Shown: in pieces, positions 42,963 through 53,563 of the stretch | Numbering within the stretch: the first letter of the stretch is position 1 | Layout: each line of letters begins with the position of its first letter | Source of the DNA: Rhizobium sp. BK196 | Lineage (GTDB): Bacteria > Pseudomonadota > Alphaproteobacteria > Rhizobiales > Rhizobiaceae | DNA: 64,000 nt | NCBI RefSeq assembly: GCF_014193255.1 | Contig: NZ_JACHZB010000007.1 | Coordinates: 288,706 to 352,705, forward strand | Reading direction: 5' to 3' | The notes under the pieces: generated by a model | Database searches by the model: none | What the model saw: the letters and a program-made list of their open reading frames with translations, nothing else | What the model was told of the DNA's origin: nothing | Program-made: the position numbers and the translations under genes

Positions 42963-43400
42963 ATGCTGCACCGGCGATTCCATTTTGCGAAGTCTTTCGG
43001 GACCATGGCGATATTGGCGATTGCTTGCACGCTTTCTCCTAATGCGCGTGCTGAGACTGTCGTCCGCAAAGAAAGCGGTACGAAGGTGCCGATGATAAGC
43101 CGAGCGACCATGGACGCAATGAAACGCTCGGTCGCTGTCCGTTTCATACTCCCCGGTAACCTCAAGGATGCCGGCAGCGTCAAACTGCAATTTCGTGTGA
43201 AGCTCGGCAAAGACGGCAATATTTTGGGACCCCCCGAGGCTGACGCCAGCGGTGGTAGCGAGGCCACGCGTAAAACCATTAGGGACGCTGCGTTTCGTGC
43301 GATCGTCCGCGCGGCTCCTTTCACGATGCTCCCAAAAGATAAATACGATGGCTGGAAGGAAGTTATCTTTAACTTCGATGCCAGCGACCTGAACCCATAA
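42963..43400 (+). CDS. exported stand-alone TolA C-terminal-like domain protein
   Basis: A 145-residue protein with a signal peptide (about 1-30, ending NARA) and one domain that matches the TolA C-terminal domain just upstream. By hand alignment about 44 of 101 positions are identical, including DGNI, RAI, APF, LPKDKYD and NFD-SDL. It starts directly on the base after the tolA stop and ends 20 nt before tolB, so it is part of the operon. It lacks the membrane anchor and linker and should be a soluble periplasmic protein. It is probably a duplicated TolA domain that could compete with or modulate TolA contacts with TolB or Pal (inference). No standard gene symbol is known to me. Confidence 0.82.
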   Translation: MLHRRFHFAKSFGTMAILAIACTLSPNARAETVVRKESGTKVPMISRATMDAMKRSVAVRFILPGNLKDAGSVKLQFRVKLGKDGNILGPPEADASGGSEATRKTIRDAAFRAIVRAAPFTMLPKDKYDGWKEVIFNFDASDLNP

Positions 43401-43420
43401 ATGCTGAAAGGCTGTTTGGT

Positions 43421-44731
43421 ATGACAAAGTGTTCCTTCTTCCGCGCCATCATGGTCGCTGCCGGTCTGATGACCGCCGCTGCCTTCGCGACGCCGGCCAA
43501 CGCACTTGTTGAGATCAACATCAATAAGGGTAACGTCCAGCCGCTGCCGATCGCGGTGACGGACTTCCTGCAGGGCAATATGGGTGCGCAGGTTTCACAG
43601 GTCATCGCGGCCGACCTGCAGCGGTCTGGACTGTTTGCGCCGATCAACAAGACAGCCTTCATCGAGAAGATTTCCAATCCGGACGCCTCGCCGCGCTTCG
43701 AGGATTGGAAGGTCATCAACGCTCAGGCACTAGTCACCGGCCGCGTCACCCAGGAGGCGGATGGCCGTCTTCGCGCCGAGTTCCGTCTGTGGGACACGTT
43801 CGCCGGTCAGCAGATGACGGGCCAGCAGTTCTACACGCAGCCGGAGAACTGGCGCCGTGTCGCGCATATCATCGCTGATGCAATTTATAAGCAGATCACC
43901 GGCGAAGAGGGCTATTTCGACACCCGCGTCGTCTTCGTGTCCGAATCCGGCACCAAGCAGCAGCGCAAGCGCCAGCTGGCGATCATGGATCAGGACGGTT
44001 TCAACGTGCGCATGCTGACTGACGGCAGCGATCTCGTTCTGACGCCGCGCTTCTCGCCGAACCGGCAGGAAGTGACCTACATGTCCTTCGCCAACCAGCA
44101 GCCGCGCGTCTATCTGCTGCAGCTGGAGACCGGACAGCGCGAAGTCGTCGGTAACTTCCCGGGCATGACCTTTTCGCCGCGCTTTTCTCCTGACGGCCAG
44201 AAGGTCATCATGAGCCTGCAGCAGGAAGGCAACTCGAACATTTACACGATGGACTTGCGTTCGCGCACGACGACCCGCCTGACCTCGACCGCGGCAATCG
44301 ATACCTCGCCCTCCTATTCGCCTGACGGCAACCGCGTTGCCTTTGAAAGCGACCGCGGCGGACAGTCGCAGATCTATGTCATGAATGCCGATGGTTCGGG
44401 CCAGACCCGCATTTCCTTCGGCGATGGCCGCTACTCTACGCCGGTGTGGTCGCCGCGCGGCGATCTGATCGCCTTCACCAAGCAGTCTGGCGGTAAGTTC
44501 TCGATCGGGGTCATGAAGCCGGATGGCTCGGGAGAGCGTATCCTGACGACCGGTTTCCACAACGAAGGCCCGACATGGGCGCCGAATGGCCGCGTCATCA
44601 TGTTCTTCCGTCAGGCGGCCGGTGCCGGCGGTCCCCAGCTCTATTCGATCGATCTGACGGGTTATAACGAGCAGGCTATCAAGACGCCGGCCTATGGCTC
44701 GGACCCCGCCTGGTCGCCGCTGCTTGAGTAG
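43421..44731 (+). CDS. tolB: Tol-Pal system beta-propeller protein TolB
   Basis: TolB (436 aa) is the periplasmic partner of Pal. It has a signal peptide (about 1-29, ending ANAL), an N-terminal alpha/beta domain (about 30-165, LPIAVTDF) and a six-blade propeller with repeated WD40-like units such as PRFSPNRQEVTYMSF, PRFSPDGQKVIMSL and PSYSPDGNRVAFESD. The spacing of 20 nt after the extra TolA-domain gene keeps it in the tol operon. Confidence 0.96.
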   Translation: MTKCSFFRAIMVAAGLMTAAAFATPANALVEININKGNVQPLPIAVTDFLQGNMGAQVSQVIAADLQRSGLFAPINKTAFIEKISNPDASPRFEDWKVINAQALVTGRVTQEADGRLRAEFRLWDTFAGQQMTGQQFYTQPENWRRVAHIIADAIYKQITGEEGYFDTRVVFVSESGTKQQRKRQLAIMDQDGFNVRMLTDGSDLVLTPRFSPNRQEVTYMSFANQQPRVYLLQLETGQREVVGNFPGMTFSPRFSPDGQKVIMSLQQEGNSNIYTMDLRSRTTTRLTSTAAIDTSPSYSPDGNRVAFESDRGGQSQIYVMNADGSGQTRISFGDGRYSTPVWSPRGDLIAFTKQSGGKFSIGVMKPDGSGERILTTGFHNEGPTWAPNGRVIMFFRQAAGAGGPQLYSIDLTGYNEQAIKTPAYGSDPAWSPLLE

Positions 44732-44806
44732 TGGAGGGCCGAAATTCGCCTTCATGTCGCCGCAAAGTCCTGAAAATGGGCAAAGCAGGGACAAATCAGT
44801 AAATCG

Positions 44807-44836
44807 TTAACCATGATCTTTGAGGGCCGGTTAACC
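44807..44836 (+). promoter_or_regulatory. paired TTAACC elements upstream of pal
   Basis: TTAACCAT (44807-44814) is followed 16 nt later by TTAACC (44831-44836), 50-80 nt before the pal start. Both match the CtrA half-site form. The same octamer occurs before tolQ. Confidence 0.4.
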
Positions 44837-44888
44837 GAGTGCGGTTACTGTCCGGAAACCCTGATTGAAGTCGCAAGGAGACCCGGCC

Positions 44889-45419
44889 ATGAGCCGAATT
44901 CACACCCCGGCAATGAGCCGTCTGCAGAATTTCGCCCGCAACCCCGTCATGATCGCGCTTGTCGCCGGCCTCGCTCTTGCGAGCTGCGCCAACAAAAAGA
45001 ACGTGCCGAACAGTGCCGGTGATCTCGGCCTCGGCGCCGGTGCTGCAACGCCGGGTTCTGCCCAGGACTTCACGGTCAATGTCGGCGATCGCATCTTCTT
45101 CGATACCGACTCCACATCGATCCGCGCCGACGCTGCCCAGACACTCGACCGTCAGGCTCAGTGGCTCGGTCGTTACCCGAACTACCAGATCACTGTCGAA
45201 GGCCATGCCGACGAACGCGGCACCCGCGAATACAACCTTGCTCTCGGCGCCCGCCGCGCTGCGGCCACCAAGGATTATCTGGCTTCGCGCGGCGTTCCGG
45301 CCCAGCGTATGAAGACGATCTCCTACGGCAAGGAACGTCCGGTCGCCGTCTGCGACGATATCTCATGCTGGTCGCAGAACCGCCGTGCGGTCACCGTTCT
45401 CGGCGGCGCAGGCATGTAA
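44889..45419 (+). CDS. pal: peptidoglycan-associated lipoprotein Pal
   Basis: Pal (176 aa) anchors the outer membrane to peptidoglycan. The lipobox LALASC (about 28-33) gives a lipidated Cys33, followed by a flexible Gly/Ala linker (about 38-60) and the OmpA-like peptidoglycan-binding domain (about 62-176). The domain has TVEGHADERGTREYNLALGARRA (about 97-119), the diaminopimelate-binding core. The ATG at 44889 has AAGGAG about 9 nt upstream; a second Met at 44913 is an alternative. It has its own 157-nt upstream region and a terminator after it. Confidence 0.95.
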   Translation: MSRIHTPAMSRLQNFARNPVMIALVAGLALASCANKKNVPNSAGDLGLGAGAATPGSAQDFTVNVGDRIFFDTDSTSIRADAAQTLDRQAQWLGRYPNYQITVEGHADERGTREYNLALGARRAAATKDYLASRGVPAQRMKTISYGKERPVAVCDDISCWSQNRRAVTVLGGAGM

Positions 45420-45445
45420 TTTTCGGCGAAAGCCGGAATTTGACA

Positions 45446-45477
45446 GGGCGGCTCGCTTGCGGGCCGCCTTTCTTTTT
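45446..45477 (+). terminator. terminator after pal
   Basis: GGCGGC (45447-45452) pairs with GCCGCC (45463-45468), followed by a T-rich tail (TTTCTTTTT). Confidence 0.75.
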
Positions 45478-45581
45478 GACCACACTTTGGCCAGACTCCG
45501 TTGCTTTTTGACAGCAATTGGAAAAATCTCCTGTTCGTGCCATCGGGGCGCGAAGAATCACTGGGACAGGACGATACAAAA

Positions 45582-46577
45582 ATGAAGAAACTAGTCGTGG
45601 CAGGCATGCTGTGCCTTGCGGCCGTGACCGGGAGCGAGCGAGCGGCTTATTCCGCTTCGTTCTTCGGCTTGCACATCGGCGGCCAATCCGTGCAACAGGC
45701 CCAGCCGGCAGCGCCGGTTGTCAACGTGCAGAGCAGCGGAGCGGAAGTCCGCATCCAGCAGATGGAAGACCAGATGCGGCAGTTGAACGGCCGTATCGAG
45801 GAAATGAGCTATCAGCTTCTCCAGATGCAGGAGACGATCCGCAAGCAGCAGGAAGACAATGAATTCCGCTTCCAGCAGCTTGAAAAGACGGGCGGCGGTG
45901 CCAGCGGTGGCGGTGCCAAGGCGCCGGTGAAGAAGAGCGAAGCCGACGTCGCTCCGCCGGCATCCGGTGGTGGCGACGATATCGCCAAGGTTATTCAAGC
46001 CCCACAGGGAGCCGAAACGGCTCCCTCCACCGATGTGCCGGCCAATGAAGGTCTCGGTCAGCCGCCGCGCGAGCTCGGCTCCATCGATTTTGACCAGAAC
46101 GGCAATCCCGTTGGCAATACGATGAACAAGAATGCCACGGTTGGTTCTGCGCCGCTGCCGAATGCGACAGCACCGCAACAGACGGCCTCACTCGGTAGTG
46201 AATCCGATCAGTACAGGGCAGCGTATGGCCATGTGCTTTCCGGTGACTACGCCACGGCGGAGCAGGAATTCACGCAGTACATCTCCCGTTATCCCAACAG
46301 CTCGCGTGTAGCGGATGCCAATTTCTGGCTTGGGGAAGCGCTTTATTCGCAGGGCAAGTTCAACGAATCAGCCAAGACCTTCCTGAACGCCCATCAGAAA
46401 TATGGTACGTCCGAAAAGGCACCCGAGATGCTGCTGAAGCTCGGCATGTCGCTTGCCGCACTCGATAATACCGACACCGCCTGCGCGACCTTGCGCGAAG
46501 TCAGCAAGCGCTATCCGAAGGCCTCCCGTGCGGTCATAAATAAAGTTGCGAGCGAACAGAAGCGTCTCGCCTGCTGA
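45582..46577 (+). CDS. cpoB: cell division coordinator CpoB/YbgF
   Basis: A 331-residue periplasmic protein that ties Tol activity to septal peptidoglycan synthesis in other bacteria. A signal peptide (about 1-24) precedes an N-terminal coiled coil (about 47-100, VRIQQMEDQMRQLNGRIEEM), a disordered Gly/Pro/Ala linker, and three TPR-like repeats at the C-terminus (about 215-331, AYGHVLSGDYATAEQEFTQYI). The ATG at 45582 places the signal peptide first. It is last in the tol-pal set and lies 28 nt before tilS. Confidence 0.92.
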   Translation: MKKLVVAGMLCLAAVTGSERAAYSASFFGLHIGGQSVQQAQPAAPVVNVQSSGAEVRIQQMEDQMRQLNGRIEEMSYQLLQMQETIRKQQEDNEFRFQQLEKTGGGASGGGAKAPVKKSEADVAPPASGGGDDIAKVIQAPQGAETAPSTDVPANEGLGQPPRELGSIDFDQNGNPVGNTMNKNATVGSAPLPNATAPQQTASLGSESDQYRAAYGHVLSGDYATAEQEFTQYISRYPNSSRVADANFWLGEALYSQGKFNESAKTFLNAHQKYGTSEKAPEMLLKLGMSLAALDNTDTACATLREVSKRYPKASRAVINKVASEQKRLAC

Positions 46578-46605
46578 GGTCTCCGGCTTGTTTCCGGAAG
46601 GTCCG

Positions 46606-48018
46606 ATGTCTCCTGAAGCGGCAATCGGCCGTTTCCTCGCTTCGCTGAAGACGCCTGCGCGCATTCTTGTCGCGATTTCGGGCGGAAGCGATTCCACCGG
46701 CCTGCTCCTGCTGCTCCTCGAAGCGCTGAAGGCCGCTCCCGATCTTTCCATTTCCCTTTGCGCCGCAACCGTCGACCATGCTTTGCGCGACGGATCTGCA
46801 GATGAGGCCCATCAGGTCGCTGCTCTCTGCACATCGAAAGACATTTCGCACCGGACAATGGTCTGGCAGGACGAGAAACCGAAAACCGGGATCATGGCAG
46901 CTGCGCGCGAGGCGCGTTACCGACTTCTTGCCGAGGCGGCAGAAGCGTTCGACGCAAATCTCATCGTCACAGGACATACGCTCGATGATCAGGGTGAAAC
47001 GCTGCAGATGCGCGGGATGCGGTCGGAGCAAATCTCAACCGGTATAGCGGATGCGATGCTTTTCGACCGGCGTTTCTGGGTCCTGCGGCCGCTTCTTTTC
47101 TCCGCCCGGGCAGATATCCGCGGTTTCCTAAGCGCGCGCGGCATGTCCTGGATCGACGATCCAAGCAATGAGGATGTGAAATACGAGCGCGTGCGGACGC
47201 GGCGGCAGCTTTCCGCCGATGCGAAGGCGGAGACAAATATAACTGGAATCTGGGATGAACGACTGGCTCTTTCTTCCGATGGGGCAGAATGGCTCGATCG
47301 TTATTTCAGGCTTCATGGCGGTCTGCTCGGTCAGGTAATCCCTGACGGGCTGAGGCAGGATCGCACGGTCGTTGATTACGCGCTCGGCCGCCTGACGGCG
47401 GTTTTCGGAGGACAGCCGTTTGGGCCGGGGAGGGCTCAGATGGAGCAGCTTCTTGCATTCTCAGCTGGTGGCAAGCCGGGACGAATGAGCGTCGGCAGGG
47501 TAGTATTCGATCTGCGGCGTGACGGGCTTTATCTGGCGCGCGAGACCAGGGGGATCTTGCCCCTGGTGCTGCCGCCGGGGAGCACCAGGATCTGGGACGG
47601 CAGGTTCGAGGTCAGAAACAGGTCGGAAGCAAACATTGGGGTCGAGGCAGCAGCTGCCGGGGCACCTTCGTTCCTGTACTCGCCAGAGAAAACCGTTATT
47701 TTCGAGTCCGCAGAAGATGGTTCATACTCTGTTCAGTCAATAATGCCGTCGACGCGCTGTGGGCGGCCTCCTCTGCCGAGCACAGAGCATTTTGCGCACC
47801 TGCCCAAGGCGGCATGGAAGCGCGCTGTTGCTTCGGCGCCGGCCTTATACGCCGAGAAAGGCACTTTATCCCCGAAATCCGCCCGATCCGTTGATTTGGC
47901 GGCCTATTTCGCACCCTTCGACCGCTTTTTGACACGATTTGATTTCACCTTCGCCAATAGGCTTTCGGCAGTTTTCTCAAAGGCGCCCTATGCGGAGCCA
48001 CCTTTTAAGAAGTATTGA
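46606..48018 (+). CDS. tilS: tRNA(Ile)-lysidine synthetase TilS
   Basis: TilS (470 aa) converts cytidine-34 of tRNA-Ile(CAU) to lysidine so that it reads AUA. The N-terminal PP-loop is AISGGSDST (SGGSDS at 25-30); TVDHALRDGSADEA and TGHTLDDQGETLQMR are further N-type ATP-pyrophosphatase signatures. The C-terminal part (about 300-470) is more divergent, as is usual in Rhizobiales. The ATG at 46606 has GGAAGG 6 nt upstream. It is followed by ftsH, a conserved order. Confidence 0.92.
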   Translation: MSPEAAIGRFLASLKTPARILVAISGGSDSTGLLLLLLEALKAAPDLSISLCAATVDHALRDGSADEAHQVAALCTSKDISHRTMVWQDEKPKTGIMAAAREARYRLLAEAAEAFDANLIVTGHTLDDQGETLQMRGMRSEQISTGIADAMLFDRRFWVLRPLLFSARADIRGFLSARGMSWIDDPSNEDVKYERVRTRRQLSADAKAETNITGIWDERLALSSDGAEWLDRYFRLHGGLLGQVIPDGLRQDRTVVDYALGRLTAVFGGQPFGPGRAQMEQLLAFSAGGKPGRMSVGRVVFDLRRDGLYLARETRGILPLVLPPGSTRIWDGRFEVRNRSEANIGVEAAAAGAPSFLYSPEKTVIFESAEDGSYSVQSIMPSTRCGRPPLPSTEHFAHLPKAAWKRAVASAPALYAEKGTLSPKSARSVDLAAYFAPFDRFLTRFDFTFANRLSAVFSKAPYAEPPFKKY

Positions 48019-48131
48019 CGGAAAAACGATCTGACCTAGTGGATTGCCTTGGCAATGGCGTAGCGCAACCCTATGTTAGAGACCAAATATGACGGTCGCC
48101 ATGAGGCGACTGTCCAGTGCTGGGGAGTTCA

Positions 48132-50063
<1,932 letters not shown>

Positions 50064-50084
50064 AAGTGAACAGGAATTTGCCTG

Positions 50085-50120
50085 AAAGGGCCGGATTTCC
50101 ACAGGGAATCCGGCCCTTTT
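50085..50120 (+). terminator. strong terminator after ftsH
   Basis: A perfect 13-bp stem, AAAGGGCCGGATT (50085-50097) with AATCCGGCCCTTT (50107-50119), has a 9-nt loop and ends in T residues. Confidence 0.92.
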
Positions 50121-50304
50121 AATATTAGTAACAGGATATAATCGGTTTTCTTGGTAATTTACGTGCCGGTTACGCGGTTTTGTGGCATTCCGCTGAGTAA
50201 GAACAAGTCTGAATCGAGTTCGGGCGCAACGCAATCTTTGAAACCGGATTCTTGCTTGAGGAATGCGTAAGCTTCTACGACGCGCGGAAAGCGCAGGAGT
50301 GCAT

Positions 50305-51657
50305 ATGAAAAGACGCTATTTTGGGACGGACGGCATTCGAGGCCAAGCCAATATCTTCCCTATGACGCCGGACCTTGCGATGCGGGTCGGCATCGCCGCA
50401 GGAACGATTTTTCGTAACGGCGCCCACCGTCATCGTGTGGTGATCGGCAAGGATACGCGCCTGTCGGGATATATGCTGGAGAATGCCCTTGTGGCCGGCT
50501 TTACTGCGGCGGGACTGGACGTGTTCCTGCTCGGTCCTATTCCCACACCTGCGGTTGCCATGCTGACGCGTTCGCTGCGATGCGATATCGGCGTGATGAT
50601 TTCGGCCTCGCACAATCCGTTCCAGGATAACGGTATCAAGCTTTTCGGTCCTGATGGTTACAAGCTCTCCGATGACATCGAAGCCCAGATCGAGGACCTG
50701 CTCGACAAGGATCTGTCGGGACAGCTTGCCAAGGCCGAAGAAATCGGCCGCGCCAAGCGCGTCGACGGCGATATCTACCGCTATCTCGAGCACGTCAAAC
50801 GCACCTTGCCGCGCGATGTGACCCTGCAGGGCCTGCGCGTTGCAGTCGACTGCGCCAATGGCGCGGCCTACAAGGTGGCGCCTGCCGTTCTCTGGGAACT
50901 CGGCGCCGACGTGGTGACGATCGGCAACGATCCGAATGGCACGAACATCAACCTGAATTGCGGCTCCACCAGCCCGGTCGCCCTGCAGAAGAAGGTTGAC
51001 GAGGTGCGCGCCGATATCGGCATTGCGCTCGATGGCGATGCGGACCGCGTTATCATCGTCGATGAAAACGGCTCGATCGTCGATGGCGATCAGCTGATGG
51101 CCGTCATCGCCGAAAGCTGGGCCGAGAGCCAGCAGCTGCGCGGAAACGGTATTGTTGCGACCGTCATGTCCAATCTCGGCCTTGAGCGTTTCCTCGAGGA
51201 TAAGGGTCTCGGCCTTGCCCGTACCAAGGTCGGAGACCGCTATGTCGTCGAGCATATGCGCCAACACAATTACAATGTGGGTGGGGAGCAGTCCGGTCAT
51301 ATCGTGCTTTCGGACTACGGCACAACCGGCGACGGTCTCGTTGCTGCGCTGCAGATTTTGGCGGCCGTCAAGCGCACCGGTAAAACAGTCAGCGAAATCT
51401 GCCGTCGCTTCGAGCCCGTGCCGCAGCTTCTGCGCAATGTCCGCATTTCCGGCGGCAAGCCGCTGGAAGACCTGCAGGTGGTCAAGGCGATTGCCGATGC
51501 CGAAGCCGAGCTTTCCAAGAACGGCCGTCTCGTCATCCGCCCCTCCGGCACCGAACCATTGATCCGCGTGATGGCGGAAGGCGACGACCGCGCGCAGATC
51601 GAACGCATCGTCAACGATCTGATCGGCACGATTTCAAGCGTGCGCAGCGCCGCCTGA
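50305..51657 (+). CDS. glmM: phosphoglucosamine mutase
   Basis: GlmM (450 aa) converts glucosamine-6-phosphate to glucosamine-1-phosphate for UDP-GlcNAc, feeding peptidoglycan and lipid A. N-terminal RYFGTDGIRG, the phosphoserine loop MISASHNPFQDNGIK (Ser102), the magnesium loop DGDADR, and the C-terminal phosphate loop RPSGTEPLIRVM are all present. Length is normal. The ATG at 50305 has GCAGGAG upstream. The ftsH terminator precedes it, so it has its own promoter. Confidence 0.97.
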   Translation: MKRRYFGTDGIRGQANIFPMTPDLAMRVGIAAGTIFRNGAHRHRVVIGKDTRLSGYMLENALVAGFTAAGLDVFLLGPIPTPAVAMLTRSLRCDIGVMISASHNPFQDNGIKLFGPDGYKLSDDIEAQIEDLLDKDLSGQLAKAEEIGRAKRVDGDIYRYLEHVKRTLPRDVTLQGLRVAVDCANGAAYKVAPAVLWELGADVVTIGNDPNGTNINLNCGSTSPVALQKKVDEVRADIGIALDGDADRVIIVDENGSIVDGDQLMAVIAESWAESQQLRGNGIVATVMSNLGLERFLEDKGLGLARTKVGDRYVVEHMRQHNYNVGGEQSGHIVLSDYGTTGDGLVAALQILAAVKRTGKTVSEICRRFEPVPQLLRNVRISGGKPLEDLQVVKAIADAEAELSKNGRLVIRPSGTEPLIRVMAEGDDRAQIERIVNDLIGTISSVRSAA

Positions 51658-51677
51658 GGGCGCGACATCAAGGATTG

Positions 51678-51702
51678 AAGCCGGCCTCGAGCCGGCTTTT
51701 TT
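51678..51702 (+). terminator. terminator after glmM
   Basis: AAGCCGGC (51678-51685) and GCCGGCTT (51691-51698) form a perfect 8-bp stem around CTCGA, followed by a run of T. Confidence 0.92.
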
Positions 51703-51945
51703 ATGGTGCTGATTTACCGGTATTGCGCGGCCAGACCGTGTGATTGCCGCAGGCCGGGTCTTCGGCCTCGTGGGCCTGCCCGCTGCTGTTCCCTCGCCTT
51801 TGCTCATCCGTCATTCGCAAGTGGAAATGTTTGCCGGACTTTTTATTCGTCGTCTTCCCGATTAGCGAAGTTGAGACAGGCCGGGTGGCCAGCATTTACT
51901 TTTCGAAACGTGTTCTGTCGCGGATATTCGAATTACTTCTTATGG

Positions 51946-51961
51946 TTAAGCAGCTTTTAAC
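51946..51961 (+). promoter_or_regulatory. full CtrA box upstream of the outer-membrane protein gene
   Basis: TTAA (51946-51949), 7 nt, then TTAAC (51957-51961): an exact match to the alphaproteobacterial CtrA consensus TTAA-N7-TTAAC, 81 nt before the start codon. The four bases before it extend it to ATGGTTAA, the reverse complement of the octamer seen before tolQ and pal. Confidence 0.6.
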
Positions 51962-52041
51962 GTTTCCAATTCATTATCCATAAAAAGCATATCCGTTTTG
52001 GCGGCCCGCAGCGCGCCGACGCAACCGACTGGAGTGAATCC

Positions 52042-52887
52042 ATGAAACGAACTTTGTCCGGTATCTTCGGCGTGCTGTTGATCGCGTCGAATGCTTATTC
52101 CGCCGATCTTGCACCGATTGAGCCCGTGCCGGAACAACCGCCGGAAGTCGCCGTCAGCGAAAGCACGGGCTGGTATCTGCGCGGTGATGTCGGCTACGCC
52201 TTCACCGACCTGCGTGGCGCAAAGTTCTTCCAGGGCAGCAATGCTCTCGAAGCCGATTTCGATCATGCAGACCTTGACGATGCCTGGACGGTCGGCGGCG
52301 GTGTTGGTTACCAGATCAACAGCTATCTGCGCACCGATCTGACCTTCGACTATCTGACCAAGTCTGACTTCCGCGGTTCGACGGTCGGCGGCGGCGCTGC
52401 CTTCGGTGCCTGCGTAGACTCCTGTACCTCGCGTGACGTATCGTCGATGACGGCCTATACGCTTCTCGCCAACGCCTATGTCGATCTCGGCACCTACGCC
52501 TATTTCACGCCCTATGTCGGCGCCGGTATCGGTGGTTCCTACGTCAAGTGGAAAGACCTCCACAACGTCGCCTGCGCCGATGACGGCAGTGGTTGCGATG
52601 ACGAAGTCATTCATGGTGGACGTGGCAGCTGGCGCTTCAGCTATGCCCTCATGGCCGGCGCTTCGATCGATGTGACCTGCAACGTCAAGGCCGATGTAGG
52701 CTACCGCTACCTGCATATCGATGGCGGCAGCATGTTCGGCTACGCTGAAAACGGCGGCCCGGGTCGCGACCGTGGCGTCAACGTCCACGAAGCCCGTGTC
52801 GGTGCCCGTTACCTCTTCGGCGGCTGCGCTCAGCCGGTCGCCTACGAACCGCCGGACATTCCACTGCAGCAGCCGGTCTACAAGTAA
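52042..52887 (+). CDS. outer-membrane beta-barrel protein (Omp25/RopB-like)
   Basis: A 281-residue outer-membrane protein. A signal peptide (about 1-20, ending AYSAD) is followed by a short Pro-rich segment and an eight-strand-type barrel with alternating aromatic strands, such as GWYLRGDVGYAFTDLRG (about 44-60), YAYFTPYVGAGIGGSYVKW and KADVGYRYLHIDGG. It ends with the barrel closure ARVGARYLFGG plus a Pro-rich tail. It resembles the Omp25/Omp31/RopB family of Rhizobiales. Extracellular loops contain Cys pairs (CVDSCTS and CADDGSGCDD), unusual for this family. CtrA control is suggested by the upstream box. Confidence 0.85.
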   Translation: MKRTLSGIFGVLLIASNAYSADLAPIEPVPEQPPEVAVSESTGWYLRGDVGYAFTDLRGAKFFQGSNALEADFDHADLDDAWTVGGGVGYQINSYLRTDLTFDYLTKSDFRGSTVGGGAAFGACVDSCTSRDVSSMTAYTLLANAYVDLGTYAYFTPYVGAGIGGSYVKWKDLHNVACADDGSGCDDEVIHGGRGSWRFSYALMAGASIDVTCNVKADVGYRYLHIDGGSMFGYAENGGPGRDRGVNVHEARVGARYLFGGCAQPVAYEPPDIPLQQPVYK

Positions 52888-52910
52888 GGCCGGAGCGCCG
52901 AAGATTATCG

Positions 52911-52938
52911 AAAGCCGTCCGTGAGGGCGGCTTTTGTT
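52911..52938. terminator. terminator after the outer-membrane protein gene
   Basis: AAAGCCG (52911-52917) pairs with CGGCTTT (52928-52934), extended by inner C/G pairs, followed by TTGTT. It sits between two convergent genes. Confidence 0.85.
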
Positions 52939-52941
52939 GTT

Positions 52942-53556
52942 TCAGCAGGTATTTCTCGCGACCATTGCCAGAATGATTTCGAAAAGCTCGCTCTCAGCCT
53001 GGCTGGCACTGATCTCGCCGGTTGCCGCAGCGTAGGAGAGTGTTTCGGCAGCGCCGAGCATCGCCCAAAGACTGGCTGAAGCGATGGTTCCTGCGCCGAC
53101 GAAAGGGCTGAGCACGGATTTGCACTGAGCCATGAAAACTATCTGACACTCATGCTTGACCTTCTCGAGTTCAGGGGAACTCGCCAGAGCGGCGATCACG
53201 TCGGGAATTTCGCGTCCCTGCGTGAGAACGCAACCAATATAGGCGGCCGCCATGACCTTCGCTTTGTCGCTCAGCGCCGGTCCGCTTTCGCGAAGCGCGG
53301 TATTCATCAGCGCCGTCTGCCGATCGTCGAATTCGCGGTAAAGTTCCGCAAGCAATCCTGGTCGCGTGCCGAAATGATCATAGACGACGGGCTTTGCCAC
53401 GCCGGCCTGTTCGGCCAGCCTGCCCAGCGTCAGCGCATCCGTGCCTTCTTCACGGATTAGTCGCCAGGATACATCCAGTAGCTGTCGATGCCGTTCCTCC
53501 CGCGAAAGCCGTCGACGGGGCAGCGGTGGGGCATGGTTGTGGTCTATGCTTGACAT
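52942..53556 (-). CDS. TetR/AcrR family transcriptional regulator
   Basis: A 204-residue TetR-family repressor. The N-terminal HTH is in LGRLAEQAGVAKPVVYDHFGTRPGLLAELY (about 45-74), and an all-helical ligand domain follows. It is divergent from a flavodoxin-fold oxidoreductase with a repeat-rich interval between, which it most likely represses together with itself. Start ATG at 53554-53556. The inducer may be a quinone or electrophile given the partner gene (inference). Confidence 0.9.
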   Translation of the reverse strand: MSSIDHNHAPPLPRRRLSREERHRQLLDVSWRLIREEGTDALTLGRLAEQAGVAKPVVYDHFGTRPGLLAELYREFDDRQTALMNTALRESGPALSDKAKVMAAAYIGCVLTQGREIPDVIAALASSPELEKVKHECQIVFMAQCKSVLSPFVGAGTIASASLWAMLGAAETLSYAAATGEISASQAESELFEIILAMVARNTC

Positions 53557-53563
53557 CAAAACC

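Larger units (their letters stand above)
51658..52041 (+). promoter_or_regulatory. 384-nt intergenic region between glmM and the outer-membrane protein gene
   Basis: It holds the glmM terminator at its left end and a full CtrA-type box near 51950. The rest, about 51710-51940, contains no gene I can support. Confidence 0.5.
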
